Counted from the first letter of the stretch, positions 11,435 through 22,959 are shown. The stretch: DNA of 64,000 nucleotides from Acanthococcus lagerstroemiae (GCA_031841125.1 CM063114.1:40569574-40633573), one strand, 5' to 3'. Made by a program: numbers and translations. Notes: a model not told the origin generated them from the letters alone.

Positions 11435-11485
11435 CTGATAAGACGCAATCGTGCCAACATTCGCAACTCTAATTTATATCCCAAT
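11435..11485 (+). repeat. Old dispersed repeat, segment 3
   Basis: The sequence CTGATAAGACGCAATCGTGCC...ATTTATATCCCAAT matches the reverse complement of about 47,220-47,265. It continues the copy interrupted by the two hAT insertions at 10,407 and 10,918. Confidence 0.75.
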
Positions 11486-11692
11486 ACCCTGATCATCTTT
11501 TCGTCCACGACACTAGCGCATCTACAGAAGTGTCCAAACGCCAAACAGTCAGTCTTCCAGTACATTCCTAACTTTGCTAGAAAGCAGATACTAAAAACAA
11601 AACAAATCAAAGTCCCCCTCACCCCTTCCCCGCGATTTTTGTTAACAGGAAACTTCGGTGTGTTTAATTGTAATTCCAGACATTACGCTATT

Positions 11693-11827
11693 CATAGGCG
11701 CCGACTTATGGAAAATATTGGGGGGAGGGGGTAGAATCGGTCGGAGCGCGGTTGTTTATTTGATTATTTTATTGAGATGCGTCTGATATTTCGGTATTAT
11801 CGATTTTATTCTTAGTCGGCGCCTATG
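11693..11827. mobile_element. hAT-like MITE with CATAGGCGCCGACTTA ends
   Basis: Inverted ends CATAGGCGCCGACTTA and CATAGGCGCCGACTAAG enclose 135 bp. Flanking octamers ACGCTATT (11,685-11,692) and ACGCTGTC (11,828-11,835) agree at six of eight positions, consistent with an aged target duplication. Confidence 0.75.
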
Positions 11828-12218
11828 ACGCTGTCCTCAGTTGGACTTGCATGACAAATCAACTCTTTCAACCCCTGTTTTTGACCATTCGGAGCATGGT
11901 GCACAGTTTGAGAACGGCACCATTTGATGTGAATTCAACACGCAACGTTTTGAATATTGTTCATAGCTCTCAAGATACTGAAAACAGAAAAGTCGAGAGT
12001 AGTTTGGGAATCCCCGTTTTCGTATGCTACAGTGGTTCTTAATCGCAAGGGATCCACGAAGTCATTCAGAAAAAGAAACCTGTCAACATTCTCTTTGTTG
12101 AAAATAACACGTTTCAAGAATAGAGGCTAGTATTTAAAAAAATCCTCGCGAAATTTATTTATTTATTCATTTCATGGCTGGAGGTATTGAATACAGCTAT
12201 TGTTTTGATTAATCCGAT

Positions 12219-12312
12219 TATAAGCGGAAATAGCCGACCTGGAATGGAGAAGCTAAAAAATTTTCCTCTCGTATAATATTTCTAGTCCCCCCCCCCTGTA
12301 CTTGCGTCTATA
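12219..12312. mobile_element. hAT-like MITE, CAGAAGCGCAAATAGG family, copy 3 (diverged)
   Basis: A short 94-bp copy starts TATAAGCGGAAATAGCC and ends ...TTGCGTCTATA. The flanks AATCCGAT and GATCCAAC differ only by transitions at three positions, as expected for an old 8-bp duplication. It shares AATAGCCGACCT with the copy at 12,901. Confidence 0.6.
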
Positions 12313-12900
12313 GATCCAACCTACATCCGACGATAGCAAGTATGTACTGTAAAATTGAGTTAGGATGCAACAATAATTGTATTATACTCTCTGCTATAGA
12401 AAAACGGAAGATCGAGTTCATAGATGAGCCTAACCGGACCAATGGGGGTAGTAGGGGCCGAAATATGTGTTCCCGGAGGAAATGGCGTTGTACGACGCTC
12501 TCGTCGTCTGTAATTCAGCTAGGGAGGTAAAATTCTTAAAATGAACTTTCACAACCTTAAGGGCCGGCACCGAGGGATACTCAAAGTCATAGAGTCGATT
12601 TTCTTTAAACAATTCTATATTGCGTAATGGGAGTCTAATTAAACTTTTGACGACAAAGAGTAACATCCTTTTTTTTTTTTTGGAGGTCTACGAATTTGGT
12701 AAGAACCACTTTTTTGTAACAATGGTTTAAGAGAATTTTGACATCTACGGGGTCGTGAAGCCCACTCATTACCTATTCAATGAAATATTACAGTATAGAC
12801 AGCGATATTCTGCGAAAATAGGTCCCGTTCTAATATTCAAATCATGTAGCGTCCATTCTTGATCAGTTTGGTTCACACTCGGGAAGAAGGGATGCAATAC

Positions 12901-13061
12901 CATGAGCGCAAATAGCCGACCTTGCGTGGAGGTCACGCGGGAAGCTGACAAGTATCAAAAAATGTGAAAATTTCTTTCACTCTTATACTTTTTTTAGTAC
13001 ATTGGGGTCTTTCTGCGATTGCAGGCCAAGCCCCAAGCTCCCCCCCCTGTTTGTGCCTATG
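12901..13061. mobile_element. hAT-like MITE, CAGAAGCGCAAATAGG family, copy 4
   Basis: Starts CATGAGCGCAAATAGCC and ends ...TTTGTGCCTATG. The perfect 8-bp duplication TGCAATAC is at 12,893-12,900 and 13,062-13,069. A C-run precedes the right terminus, as in the other copies. Confidence 0.85.
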
Positions 13062-13607
13062 TGCAATACTCATTTTATATTAGTTTATCAAATGCACTTA
13101 TACTATGTGTATATCAAACACTGGCGGTTCTACACAGACAGTACTAGTGATTACAGCGATAGTCTACTGCGTCAATGGTTTTTGATTCAAATCCCTAGGG
13201 CTACTTTTTTAGGGTTCTTTTTCTTTATTTTCTAAAGAATAATATTTTCACCCGGATTTATTTATTCGTGTACTTCGGTATTATTATTTGAAAGAATACA
13301 GAACATGACTTGAGATGTAATTCTTTACCAGCAAAATCTCTTATCTTTTTTATACTTTCTGAAGAATATCATTTATCGTAATTATCAATATTGTTGCATT
13401 TATTTATGTCCTTTGGTATTATTTATTCATTACTATGATTTCAAAGAATAGATAAAATGATGCTGTGCACAACTTGGATGTAAATTCTATCCCCGCAAAA
13501 TCTCTTAGATGTAAACTACTTTGCCAGCAAAATCTCTCGAGTGACCTCCTTCTCCCTCCTTACGTAAGAATTCATGAGCGAAACAAGCGGATTTCCTGAG
13601 TAACCAC

Positions 13608-14061
13608 CAGTGACGTAACTAGGGGCGGGCCTGGGTGGGTCCAGCCTCGGCCCACCCATTTTTTAAAGGGTTAAATCTTTTAAAAAGATTATTAAATTTT
13701 TTTCTCTCTCTCAAAAAAAAGGTATTATATTTTATTTGCATAACGTAAGTCACGTCACAAACTCGCATAATTACATTTTATTGAATAGCAGTTTATTCAT
13801 TTAGGTATGTATTTATTTAAAATTTTACATGCCATCATTTTTCAACACCTCCCCTCTCTGAGCCACATTCAAGAAATTGATTTGGTCTTTAGCAACTTGA
13901 CCCAACTCTGTGTTGGCCCTTCCCCGCCCATGCAAAAAAAAAAAGTTAAATGTTTGTGAAATTGTCGATTTCAAAAATGTTTGTCAGTTGGCCAAATGAT
14001 CTTCTTGGATGGAAAACTGAGCGCCCCCACTCCGTAGAAATTACTTCCGTACATCCCTGGT
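13608..14061. mobile_element. Possible MITE with CAGTGACGTAAC ends
   Basis: The left edge CAGTGACGTAACTAGGGG has a weak inverted partner at the right, where the reverse complement reads CAGGGATGTACGGAAG. No target duplication was found. The call rests on the family-like terminus and the G-run; the right boundary is uncertain. Confidence 0.3.
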
Positions 14062-15312
14062 GGGCAAGTCAAAAAGAGATAACAGAACTCGTAAAGAGGA
14101 GCAGAAGACTTCAAGCACGTCTCTAATCAGTTCTAACAACTATAGAGCCAATACGGTTCTATAATTGGAAAAATAAAATAAAAATGACGGCAATGTGCTG
14201 AATTAACCCAACGAAAACTTTTATCACTTTTCCGAATGATTCGAATAAATCATTTTGCTCGATTTGAGCTTTAATCAAGATGTATCGAAGAAAAATTGTG
14301 GGCGTGGGAGAAACCGAAAAAAAAAATCTAACTTACTGATTTAGCTCGCAAGAACAGACAATCTCAATAGTTTCAACATTTCTGACTGAGAGACAGATTT
14401 TCAAACTAAGGCGAATTATTGGACTTGGGGGGGGGGGTTTCCCCCTTGGGTACGCTCTAGTTTCCATGTCGACAGAACTCCAATTTCTGAAGTGTGATAC
14501 ACACCAACAAGATCTATATGGATCCTGGATTTTGGACTATGAATTCCATCAAAAATAAGGTCAATTATTGGAGGAGGTGGGGATGTCCTCCAATAGAGTT
14601 TTGTAAAAATAAATCTCGAAGGGGTTTATAAGGGGAAAATACGCAGAAAAACGAAAACTTTTTGGTCACTCCGGTCGCCAATCATTATTATTTCTACCAA
14701 AGACATTTGCTACCCCCCCCCAATTTTCATTATCTGGTACTTATGCTACGGATGTAAGAAACTGCACAACAATTTCTCAGTTTTGGAACCTCGACGAAAT
14801 TGCGCCACCCGATGAAAAATTACCTAAAATTGCACTCGAGTCAGACAGCGCTTATCTCTGTTGGAGGCTCCGAGACATTACAGAATGCCAAATTGAAGAA
14901 CATTGCTCATTGTTAGATATCAAATATTATCCTTCTAAAAATTCGTGATGATTTCATTTTATCGCTTTTGAATTTCCGAGTGTAAATTACGAGTATGTTT
15001 GTTCTCGGCTTATTTCGCCCGAGTCTGTCCTACTTTATGGCGGCGTCGATTTCGCCCATAATTTCGAGAAAGAAGACAAAATCTCGCATGCACGAGTACG
15101 CGAGTTTAATCACCAGAAAAGTCGAAACTACCAAATGTTTGATCTTCTAATTTCCTCGAAATCAGGCAAATCAAAAAGATAAAGCGATTCGTTCAATAAA
15201 TATTTCCAAGATAAACGTGGCCAATTTCCTTTTGGCTGAGATAAGAAAAATGAAGGAATACGAAATAAAAGAAATGGAGATGTGATTTTTACGCGCGAAG
15301 ATTTTACCAATA
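14062..15312. other. Unassigned DNA
   Basis: Mostly AT-rich with G/C homopolymer runs at about 14,430 and 14,717. Around 15,000-15,110 there is a small CpG-containing patch with TTTCGCCC motifs. No coding segment is supported. Confidence 0.4.
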
Positions 15313-15780
15313 CAGTAGCCTGCCGATTATCCGCCCTAATTGGGGCGAAAGACAGGGCGGATGACAAAAAGGCGGATAATCCGAAGTAGGGTAGATTGTA
15401 TTTAAATGATAATGAATTTGTTTATTAACTGTGACCCTTATTCATGAAATTTTATTCCCAATATTTATATTATTTCAATTATTTGATAGAAAATGTATTC
15501 AACGAGTCGAATTTCATTTGCAGTAGGAAAAGCAAAGGGTGTAATATGAGTAAAATATATCATACAGTAGATCAATTTGAAAAAAAAAAAATTTGTGATG
15601 AGACTTTGACGAACCTTTTTGCTACCTATTAACTCGTTTTTCTGCCGCAAAATTCTGATTTTACTGAATTTTTTGGAAAAAGGTAATTTATCCGCCCTTG
15701 TCAAGGCGGTTAATGCGGCGAGGGCGGGCGGCCAAATTCAGGGCGGATAACCCGAAAGGCGGATAATCGGAACGCTACTG
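15313..15780. mobile_element. pogo/Tigger-like non-autonomous TA element
   Basis: The left end CAGTAGCCTGCCGATTATCC and the right end (reverse complement CAGTAGCGTTCCGATTATCC) are inverted repeats, and the element sits in a TA/TA duplication (15,311-15,312 and 15,781-15,782). CAGT..GATTATCCG termini are characteristic of pogo-type Tc1/mariner elements. GGCGGATAA motifs are repeated just inside both ends, suggesting subterminal binding sites. The 468-bp interior is AT-rich without a transposase. Confidence 0.8.
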
Positions 15781-16190
15781 TACTCGGTAGATCCATCATC
15801 ACTCGTATAAGTCCGCTCAGTTTTCTGAGTTAAAAGTAGAAACTGCAACTAAAAGCCAGAGTGGAATTGTGAAATACCGATTTAAAAAATCATTTATTAC
15901 TGACAGGGGTTGGGGAGGAGTGATAATAACGAAAAATGAAACGTTTGGTTCAGAGAAAGTTTTTTATATAAAATACTCAAAAGTATCATTTTTCATTGGT
16001 ATCGATTTCATGAACACCCGGTGATTTTCTTTCGCCGACAGATCAAACTGCCTTTACGCCGCATTAGCAACCTTAATTTGAGTTAGTTCCCAATAAATTA
16101 TGTAAGCGTAAAACAACTTTGAACTTCCATCGCTATCCCTTCCGTGAAATGCATAAGCAAACACCCACACAAATTGATAACTAAAGTGGT

Positions 16191-16232
16191 CTATTCCTCA
16201 GGAGCAACGATGCGGACTTCTAGTGTGACACC
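16191..16232 (-). CDS. Candidate terminal exon, 13 residues and stop
   Basis: On the minus strand an acceptor (TATGTTGGCTTTCAG) is followed in phase 0 by GVTLEVRIVAPEE and a TAG stop. It joins in frame with the candidate exons at 20,629-20,661 and 20,851-20,949, giving a beta-strand-like C-terminus. The segment is short, so a chance match is possible. The product is not recognised. Confidence 0.3.
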   Translation of the reverse strand, partial: GVTLEVRIVAPEE

Positions 16233-18391
16233 CTGAAAGCCAACATATTATAGATACAATTTCTGGCGGGGATGGAGACAGGTATAAATGCCACTAGGAC
16301 GGGATAAATGGAGGCCCGCTCATTTTCAAAAAAATGCATTATTTTACTAAACATGTCATTTCGTTCTTCATAGAAAAGGGTTTTGCTCTGGCAGGGTCTT
16401 ATTCCTTTCTGAAAAAAGACCTTGCTGTGTTGGGAGGTAGCCTGCAAAGCAGCTCTTTCTTCCTCTACGCCTGCTTGCATACTCCTGTCTGTTTCTGGTT
16501 AGTAAGCTGGCTGATGGGATGACCGACTAACCGCGGGTCTGTCTTTCTGCGATGGTTCTGGCTTGAAAATGTCTTACGTCCACAAATGACTCAATACACA
16601 AATTGGAGAATTAATGAATCATAAGGGCAAATATATGCCGAGTAAACGATGAAAATGAGATACCATGTTGGTAATGTACAGGCAACAACTTCAACAACAT
16701 TCCCAATTCAATGAATCTTCACTTAAGCAGTTGGAATCTTATTGCTATGATTTTTGCTTTAGTCACAATACTGGAGGTTCCATTAGTGTGTTGTGCACAT
16801 AACTGATGATGTGTATGTAGTGCACGTCCCAATTTAATATTAATATAATACTCGTTATTGTACGTTTTGGAAACTTATCACTAACTGGGCCCATTGCTTT
16901 TTCATTTGGAAACCAATTTTCCTGCTTCTGTTCGGACGATCGTCGAGTACCTTGGCTGTAAAACTTACATACAGTAGTTGTATGTTGAGTCATAACTATC
17001 CACGACACTAACTAATCATTGTTATTATGTAAATAAACCCTGTACACCGATGCCGCTTACTAATGACAATAAATTACACGACTTGGACAAGAAAAATTCT
17101 AATTCGACCGAACAGTCGTTAGTTTCCTTGGAATCTTTGTCCGATTGTTCTGCGTTGAAGAATCTGTAGAAAAATCTCTCGTTCATCACCGAGCTATTCA
17201 AGGTTACGTTCTGGTGTCTAGTCGAGAATGTGACCCTAGTTTTCTGTGGATCCGTACAACGGAAAACGCGATTAGGTCAAATTCTATCGCTCCAGGAAAC
17301 GCCACATCTGGTGAACATTAGTACTGACCGTATCACTTTTTCCCACAATTATCAGGAGAGTACTTGGTTAACTTTTCCTAGATAGGGTTTTTATTTTATC
17401 GTTTTGAAAATTAAAAATTTCTAACTGATAAGCGAGTCTTGGCGTTTCCGATTTTGCCAGCTGCAACTACGTTTGCGATTCTTCAACTATTCAATCGATC
17501 CAGCAATCACACCTACGAGGGCCATTAACAATCCTCCCCGAGTACCTTGACCATTGTTATGTATTCAAGATAGTTACTGAGACAAGGTAATCAAAAATGC
17601 TCGAGAGTTTTGAAAGATTCGGGCTGCTCTCTATTTTCGTATTGATATTGAAAATGAAAGTTTTCCCTGAAGTACACTAATATCGATTTTTTTTTTCTCA
17701 TCTTACTCGATTCTCGATCAAACGACAATTTTTAGACAATTTGTACATTATTCATTATACTATTCGTTTTTCTCAGGAACTGGAGGGGGTAAGCAATCTT
17801 TAAGACTGAAGACTATTCAGTGGTTGTTTAAGAAGATCTTAAGACTTTTCCAGACGTCGTAAATCGTAAGACCCCTTAAATTGATGAAACATTGTTTACA
17901 ACTTCGTAATAATTCTAGTAGAATTGATTATTAAGGCTTTTCAAAACGTAATAAAAATATACACAACTCTTCCATACTAATTAAGACTCGTATAAGATAC
18001 TAAGATTCAACTTCAATTCTCATTTAAAAATCTATAAGACTATTCCACACTTATTTAAGAGTCGGTTTCTCTCTTGCTTAAAATATTTTAAGACTCTTCT
18101 ACATTAGTAGAGACTTTGTGAGACTCTTGAAGCAGAGGCGTAGATAGAGTGACATTTTTAGTTGGGGTGGTGGTGGTGGTGGTGGTGGTGGTGTTGATGG
18201 TGCAGGAAAGAGGACTCAATCTTCACAATTATTGAAGTTTATTTAGAAATATATAAATCACGTGCTCACTTTTCCTGAGAGAAGTTTGAGGAGAGTTCGG
18301 AGAAAAATATTGAATATTTTGTGAAGCTCAAGACCCTCCCAGCCTCCTTCTGTCTTGCAAGCTTTTTTCTCTGAGTTACCTATTTTTGAAG
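16233..18391. other. Intron-like DNA
   Basis: A 57-codon open stretch without a supporting acceptor lies at about 16,995-17,169 on the + strand. Degenerate AGTCTT-type repeats fill about 17,800-18,130. A (GGT)n microsatellite of about nine units is at 18,167-18,193. No other feature is supported. Confidence 0.4.
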
Positions 18392-18474
18392 CATTTTGAA
18401 ACTGCTTGACAAGGCAATGGCTCGCGTTGTCCTCCCTGGGCCACCTAACTTGGATCAACTAGAAAAGGAAAAAC
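18392..18474 (+). CDS. Candidate internal or first coding exon
   Basis: An acceptor (CTATTTTTGAAG, after a pyrimidine-rich stretch) and a consensus donor GTGAGT at 18,475 bound 83 bases. The only sensible frame has one leading base, 27 codons including ILKLLDKAMARVVLPGPP and NLDQLEKEK, and one trailing base. An internal ATG in good context (purine at -3, G at +4) could also make this a first coding exon. Base composition rises relative to its flanks. No family is recognised, and no partner exon in matching phase was found. Confidence 0.4.
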
Positions 18475-19378
18475 GTGAGTACCACCCACGCTTTTTATTG
18501 AACGAAAATATTTTCTGAGGTGGCTTTGCTCAGTTACCGATGAATCATTGAGGTGGTTCATATCTCATGATGAATTTCATGTTTTGAGTTATGCCCCTTT
18601 CCCCAAGCGGTTTCATATATTTAAAAAGGAACTGTGCTGAAATTTGAGTACTATGGCGTAATGGTAACCCATGCCTAGGGGGTAGTGTTCTTATGAGACA
18701 TGACGTTGATTTCAAAAATCAGGGACCCTCTGACGTCTGAATCCTCTACACACGAACCAAAAAATACCTTATTTTTGAAATAGAGGTCTCAGAAGTCGCT
18801 GAATTCATTTTCGGTGTTGGTTGGGCCTCCTCAACCCGCTCAACGGAGGGCTAATTTTCAATTTTTTAAATTTTCAAACACCATGTGGGACCGAAAGGGT
18901 CGAGGGGAGGTAGGGAAAAATTGAAAAATTATTCCAGAAGTAACAATTTTTGGCTCTTATGAAGATGCATTAACTGTTATAGGATCTCAAATACTCAAAA
19001 CCAACCTAAATTCCTATGAGATCTTCAACCCCCTTCACACAAGGGTTACCATTCAGCGATTTAGCACTTTGTCTCCTCAAATTGCCTAATTCGAAAACTC
19101 AGTATTTTAGTGCTTTGTTCCCAATTTTTAGAATCTGTTAGTGCCTCTTAAAATCCACAAAACCCAGTTTGTACTACTCTCCCCATTCTTCTTCTATATG
19201 ATAAGGTAATTAACAGAGTTTGGAAATCGAAGGAAGAGGTTACTTCTACAAAGTAATAGCAAACTTAGAAATTTCTCAAGAAGGTTGAGTCAATATAAAA
19301 TGAAAGAAAATGAGGAACTAATCAACTTTCTAACGAGTTTCTGCTGAAAAAAAAATCATGGTTCACGAGGCGGAGTAT

Positions 19379-19632
19379 CAGTGGCGTAGCCAGGATATTC
19401 CCAAATGGGGGGCGAAGTAAAATTTTCAAGGGAGAAGAAGTCGAAAATTGAGGAATTTTTAAAAAATTGCCGATATTAGAGGACTATTTTATAAAAAATG
19501 AAGGTAAAATTACTGCTCGAGCAAAAATTTTTCAAAAAAACGTGTTTTAAAATGCGAAAATTTGCTCATTTTTGCATATTATACATTCAATTGCAGGATT
19601 CGCCCCTTCGACCTCCCTTGGCTACGCCACTG
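19379..19632. mobile_element. hAT-like MITE, CAGTGGCGTAGCC family, copy 2
   Basis: Ends CAGTGGCGTAGCCAGG and (reverse complement) CAGTGGCGTAGCCAAGG are near-perfect inverted repeats. Flanks GCGGAGTAT and GCGGAGTT suggest an imperfect 8-bp duplication. The interior is collinear with the copy at 6,386-6,653. Confidence 0.85.
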
Positions 19633-19725
19633 GCGGAGTTAGTTCTTCTTGAACTCACGAAAAATGATCAAATAGTTAGATTCACGGAGACGTGAAAATC
19701 TAATCTCCAACCTAATAAGACTTAC

Positions 19726-19822
19726 CCCTCAGCTCGACACTCATTTCTGAGTGAGTTATAAACAGCCAGAGACAGCTGGAAAGCCAGCCTGTTGGCCAAC
19801 GCAGCAAGCAGGAACAGATATG
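19726..19822 (-). CDS. Weak candidate exon next to a SINE
   Basis: On the minus strand an acceptor (CCATGTCCTTTCTGTGTCAG) and donor GTAAGT bound 97 bases. One frame gives a hydrophobic segment beginning YLFLLAALANRLAFQLS; a second frame is also open, which weakens the case. Phases do not match the neighbouring candidate exons directly. It may instead be part of an unknown repeat. Confidence 0.2.
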
Positions 19823-19876
19823 CTGACACAGAAAGGACATGGAGGTGTGTAGCATAGAGCAAGTGGCAAGGAGATA

Positions 19877-20085
19877 GGGCTGGGGTTGGCCGAATGGTTA
19901 GCGCACTGGTCTCGGAATCCGGAGGTCCCGGGTTCGAGCCCACGTAGCAACTCGCTACATTTCGACCTAGGCCGGTTTTTCGGCAAGAAGAGAAGAGGGC
20001 TAAGACAGCTAACAGCCTCCCCGATGTCTCTTGAGGTAATATTCGAAAGCGCAAATTCCAAGTCTCGGGTTAAGAGCAAAAAATG
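19877..20085 (+). mobile_element. tRNA-derived SINE, copy 1
   Basis: The head carries an A box (TTGGCCGAATGGTTAGCGCA) and a B box (GGTTCGAGCCC) as in class II tRNAs, followed by a body with CATTTCGACCTAGGCCGG, a TTCGGCAAGAAGAGAAG segment and a tail TCTCGGGTTAAGAGCAAAAAA. The flanking direct repeat AAGGAGATA is at 19,868-19,876 and 20,086-20,094. It is mobilised by a LINE in trans in general; the partner is not known here. Other copies lie at 22,676, 57,373 (partial) and 58,504. Confidence 0.9.
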
Positions 20086-20628
20086 AAGGAGATAATGCTG
20101 CTAAGTTATTAGAGGTCCAAGACTCTTATTATCGTTTGGTATTTTAAAAAAATAATCCGGTCCTCCTTAGAAACTTCTCAAGACTGATGTCAGTTAACGA
20201 GAACTGAAACTCATCCATCGATGGAGGCCATTAATTCACGAGGCTACACCCCTTATTTCAATTTATTGTTATCGCAAGCCTGATCACCCCTCCTCTCATG
20301 ACTGTAAAATAACTGTAACGCGCCACATCGAAATTCTAATTTTGAATATTAGTGAACAGCTGCTGTATGGATTCACTGTGAGAAAACAATTCATTTCAAC
20401 TAATGTGTGTTTGATTACTGAAATGGGTCAGGTTTACATAATACGCTTTGATTAGTCGATCGATACAAAAATCTGATAAGTCAGCCCGGCTATACCTTCC
20501 ACTTTTCCTGGGCAAAAACATTTGTGTTCCCGGTGGTTATCTACAAGAAAAATAAATTGAGCTTTTCATATTATTGTCACTGGTTCACTGACACGTCGTA
20601 CAGAACATTTACACGGTGAAGTACTCAC

Positions 20629-20661
20629 TTCGTTATTTAAATTTACGATGGTGAATTCGAA
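20629..20661 (-). CDS. Candidate 33-bp microexon, phase 0-0
   Basis: Minus-strand segment FEFTIVNLNNE between an acceptor with a strong pyrimidine tract (TTCCTTTTTTTCCCC, then ...CTCCGAG) and a consensus donor GTGAGT. It keeps frame with the candidate exons at 20,851-20,949 upstream and 16,191-16,232 downstream. A segment this short can arise by chance. Confidence 0.3.
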
Positions 20662-20850
20662 CTCGGAGAATTCCACGTTTGAAGGGGAAAAAAAGGAATT
20701 TACAAATAATTCGACCTTGGCCTGAGTACGTGTGGAAACCTCGTATCAGCGGCGGCAAGCGCTAAAAAAATGAGGATTGTTGGATCACTTTTCTGTAAGC
20801 TGAGTGATTCATTGTTGGAATTTAAAATAATTACGGATAACTTAGAGTAC

Positions 20851-20949
20851 CTTCATCTCTGTGAGGTCATCGTCTCTGATTGACGGCATCCATATGGGGC
20901 TTCCCATCTCAACGGTATCAACTGTCGACCTCTCGTTTGTTGAGAAAAT
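20851..20949 (-). CDS. Candidate 99-bp exon, phase 0-0
   Basis: On the minus strand the segment reads IFSTNERSTVDTVEMG, then SPIWMPSIRDDDLTEMK, 33 complete codons. The acceptor is ...TTTGTGCTCGAG; the donor GTACTC is weak. The open frame extends upstream another 45 codons without a stop, so the true start of the exon is uncertain. The composition is acidic/polar with two Trp/Met-Pro elements and looks like ordinary protein. No family is recognised. Confidence 0.3.
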
Positions 20950-21124
20950 CTCGAGCACAAAGATTTTTGAGTAAAAAGAATTCAAAGTCAGCCTTGTAAG
21001 TTTTTTAATCAGGAGCTTCAGCTTGATACATACGGTATTGATCGAGTCAGTGTTGAATACGTACGACGTTTGTTTTAATTAAAACGTTATGTTCACAAAT
21101 CGATCGCCTTGAAGTGTTATTGGG

Positions 21125-21560
21125 TCAACGCACTAAGTCACCCTCCGCGTCTAATCGCTCAGCAATGCATTCTTTCTTTAAAATATTTTGATTCAAATGA
21201 ACGAAGAAAACTTCCGAGTTATAATTTTCCAATGGGGTGAGAAGGGTGGCATAGGTAAGCACACCGGGTGACAGGGTAACCGAGTATCGCGTTTCCCGCT
21301 GAAACGACCAAACACACGTGGAGCGTTGAACTTGCGGAATCGTGACTTCCTCGAGCTTAGCAAGTGCTCGCCACATTCCGGAACAACGACGAACAAAATC
21401 CAAGACCACGTGTACTTCCACGGTTCTAGACGCGACCGCATGGCTACAGTGAAGGCACCATCGTTCGAGGGTTACTTGTGCAGGAGTCGGTTCTAAGGAA
21501 GAGGCAACCGAGACGAATAACGAAGTCTTATGAAAGGGCATTTTGGTTGACAATTATTGC
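21125..21560. other. CpG-normal GC-rich island with competing frames
   Basis: Both strands are open here: a 142-residue frame on the minus strand and shorter ones on the plus strand. A plus-strand ATG at 21,197 leads MNEENFRVIIFQWGEKGGI straight into a strong donor ATAG|GTAAGC at 21,255. I cannot decide which frame, if any, is real; the island may equally be regulatory. Confidence 0.3.
21197..21254 (+). CDS. Weak candidate first coding exon
   Basis: The ATG has CAAATGA context. Nineteen codons and one base precede the donor GTAAGC (exon end CATAG). There is no acceptor immediately upstream, so it would be a first exon. The minus-strand frame through the same bases is a competing explanation. 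Confidence 0.2.
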
Positions 21561-22675
21561 ATAACAGTTCGCAAAAACCTTGAATGGGTCGTTTTAAATT
21601 ACACGAGTGGGCTATACCATGTGTAGAATCAGCTTATAGCAGTTACACATTTCACAGTAAGCCGCAGCGCACATAAATTCCTTAGTTCGAAGCGCAGAGT
21701 CGAGCCGACGTGTAAAAATAGATCACACGGTGAGTATAGCAAATGCAGCGGAAACTAGAAAATATGTGAAGACGTTGCTGCAGAAGTGCGACAGATAAGC
21801 TCTCAAACTTCATGAGTGCTCAGCAAAGAAAAGACATTATGAAGAACAGAGCAGACCAAAACAACTATCTCGAAGTGAAGGAAAATTTCTGTAGAATCAA
21901 CTATGTCTCAGTTCATATTCAATGGAAGTATGAATCCTCAATCAAATAATATTACATCGCAGTAAGAATTTCTCCATCTTATTGGGAACCAAATGCACCC
22001 CATACAAGCCAACGTAATTTACAAAATCGAACCAAAACATATGATGATATTCAGATATACGTAATCCCTTCAATTCTCATGATAGGCAATGCGTTCTCGC
22101 AATCAATGTATGTGATTTTGGGACCACCACTTTTTCCAGAAAGGAGAAGCAATCCAATTCCGAAGTGGGGTTACATCCTTTTCCAGGAGCGAGAACATAC
22201 TACTTTAGGTGAAATAATCTGTTTTGGAACATTTAATTACCCTTCCCCCCTGTGTTTTGGCCACGCCTATGAAAGTGACCAAAATTCAAACCGCTCTCCA
22301 GGACATCAACTTTCTTCTTCAATTTTTTAGGAAAGGCAGCATGCTTTCTAGGTACGTTTTATTGTACTTTCTGTTATCGTCCAGTCAGTGGTACCAACGA
22401 GGAGAAGGTAGGCTTCGGTAGGCTTCCTTAAGCTATGCTATGAAGTTTTGTTTGTGTTATATCCCGGTCAGAATACTGATGGAGATGGAGTGCTTCCTCC
22501 GAGCAATGGCATGGTGTTGAAAATTAATGCTAAAACAGTCCCACTGTAAAAATTAGCAAAATAAGACTTTTTTGGACTAGAAAACATAAGAACACCACCC
22601 TTGGGAAATTTGCTTCGACACGCCTTTAGACATGGCAAAGTTTCTTATAATTTTTGTAACACCTTATCCTAGCTT

Positions 22676-22880
22676 AAGGATCTGGTTGGCCGAGTGGATA
22701 GCGCGTTGGTCCCAGGTTCGAGCCGACGTAGCAGCTCAATACATTTCGACCTAGACCAGCTTTTCGGCAAGAAGAGAAGGGGGGCTAAGACAGCCCTAAC
22801 AGCCTCCCCGATGTCGCTGAAGTAATGCTCGAAAGGGCGGATTCCAGGGCTCGGGTTGAGAGTAAAATTAGAAAAGAGAG
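22676..22880 (+). mobile_element. tRNA-derived SINE, copy 2
   Basis: Head GGTTGGCCGAGTGGATAGCG and B box GGTTCGAGCC; about 20 bases between the two boxes are missing relative to the copy at 19,877. A perfect 15-bp target duplication ACCTTATCCTAGCTT is at 22,661-22,675 and 22,881-22,895, showing a recent insertion. Confidence 0.93.
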
Positions 22881-22959
22881 ACCTTATCCTAGCTTCCATA
22901 CACCGGTTTCGCTCCTAAAAATTGTCTGTTTTATCTTATTGATTAATATGTCATTTTTT

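Noticed and set aside
16995..17169. 57-codon Ser/Leu-rich open stretch
   Set aside because: No acceptor at its start, and no ATG giving a reasonable protein.
19880..19945. A genuine tRNA gene
   Set aside because: A and B boxes are present, but the stem pairing is not that of a functional tRNA, and the sequence continues into a dispersed SINE body with target duplications.
19722..20086. Frames over the SINE on both strands
   Set aside because: SINE body and tRNA-like head; frames are incidental.
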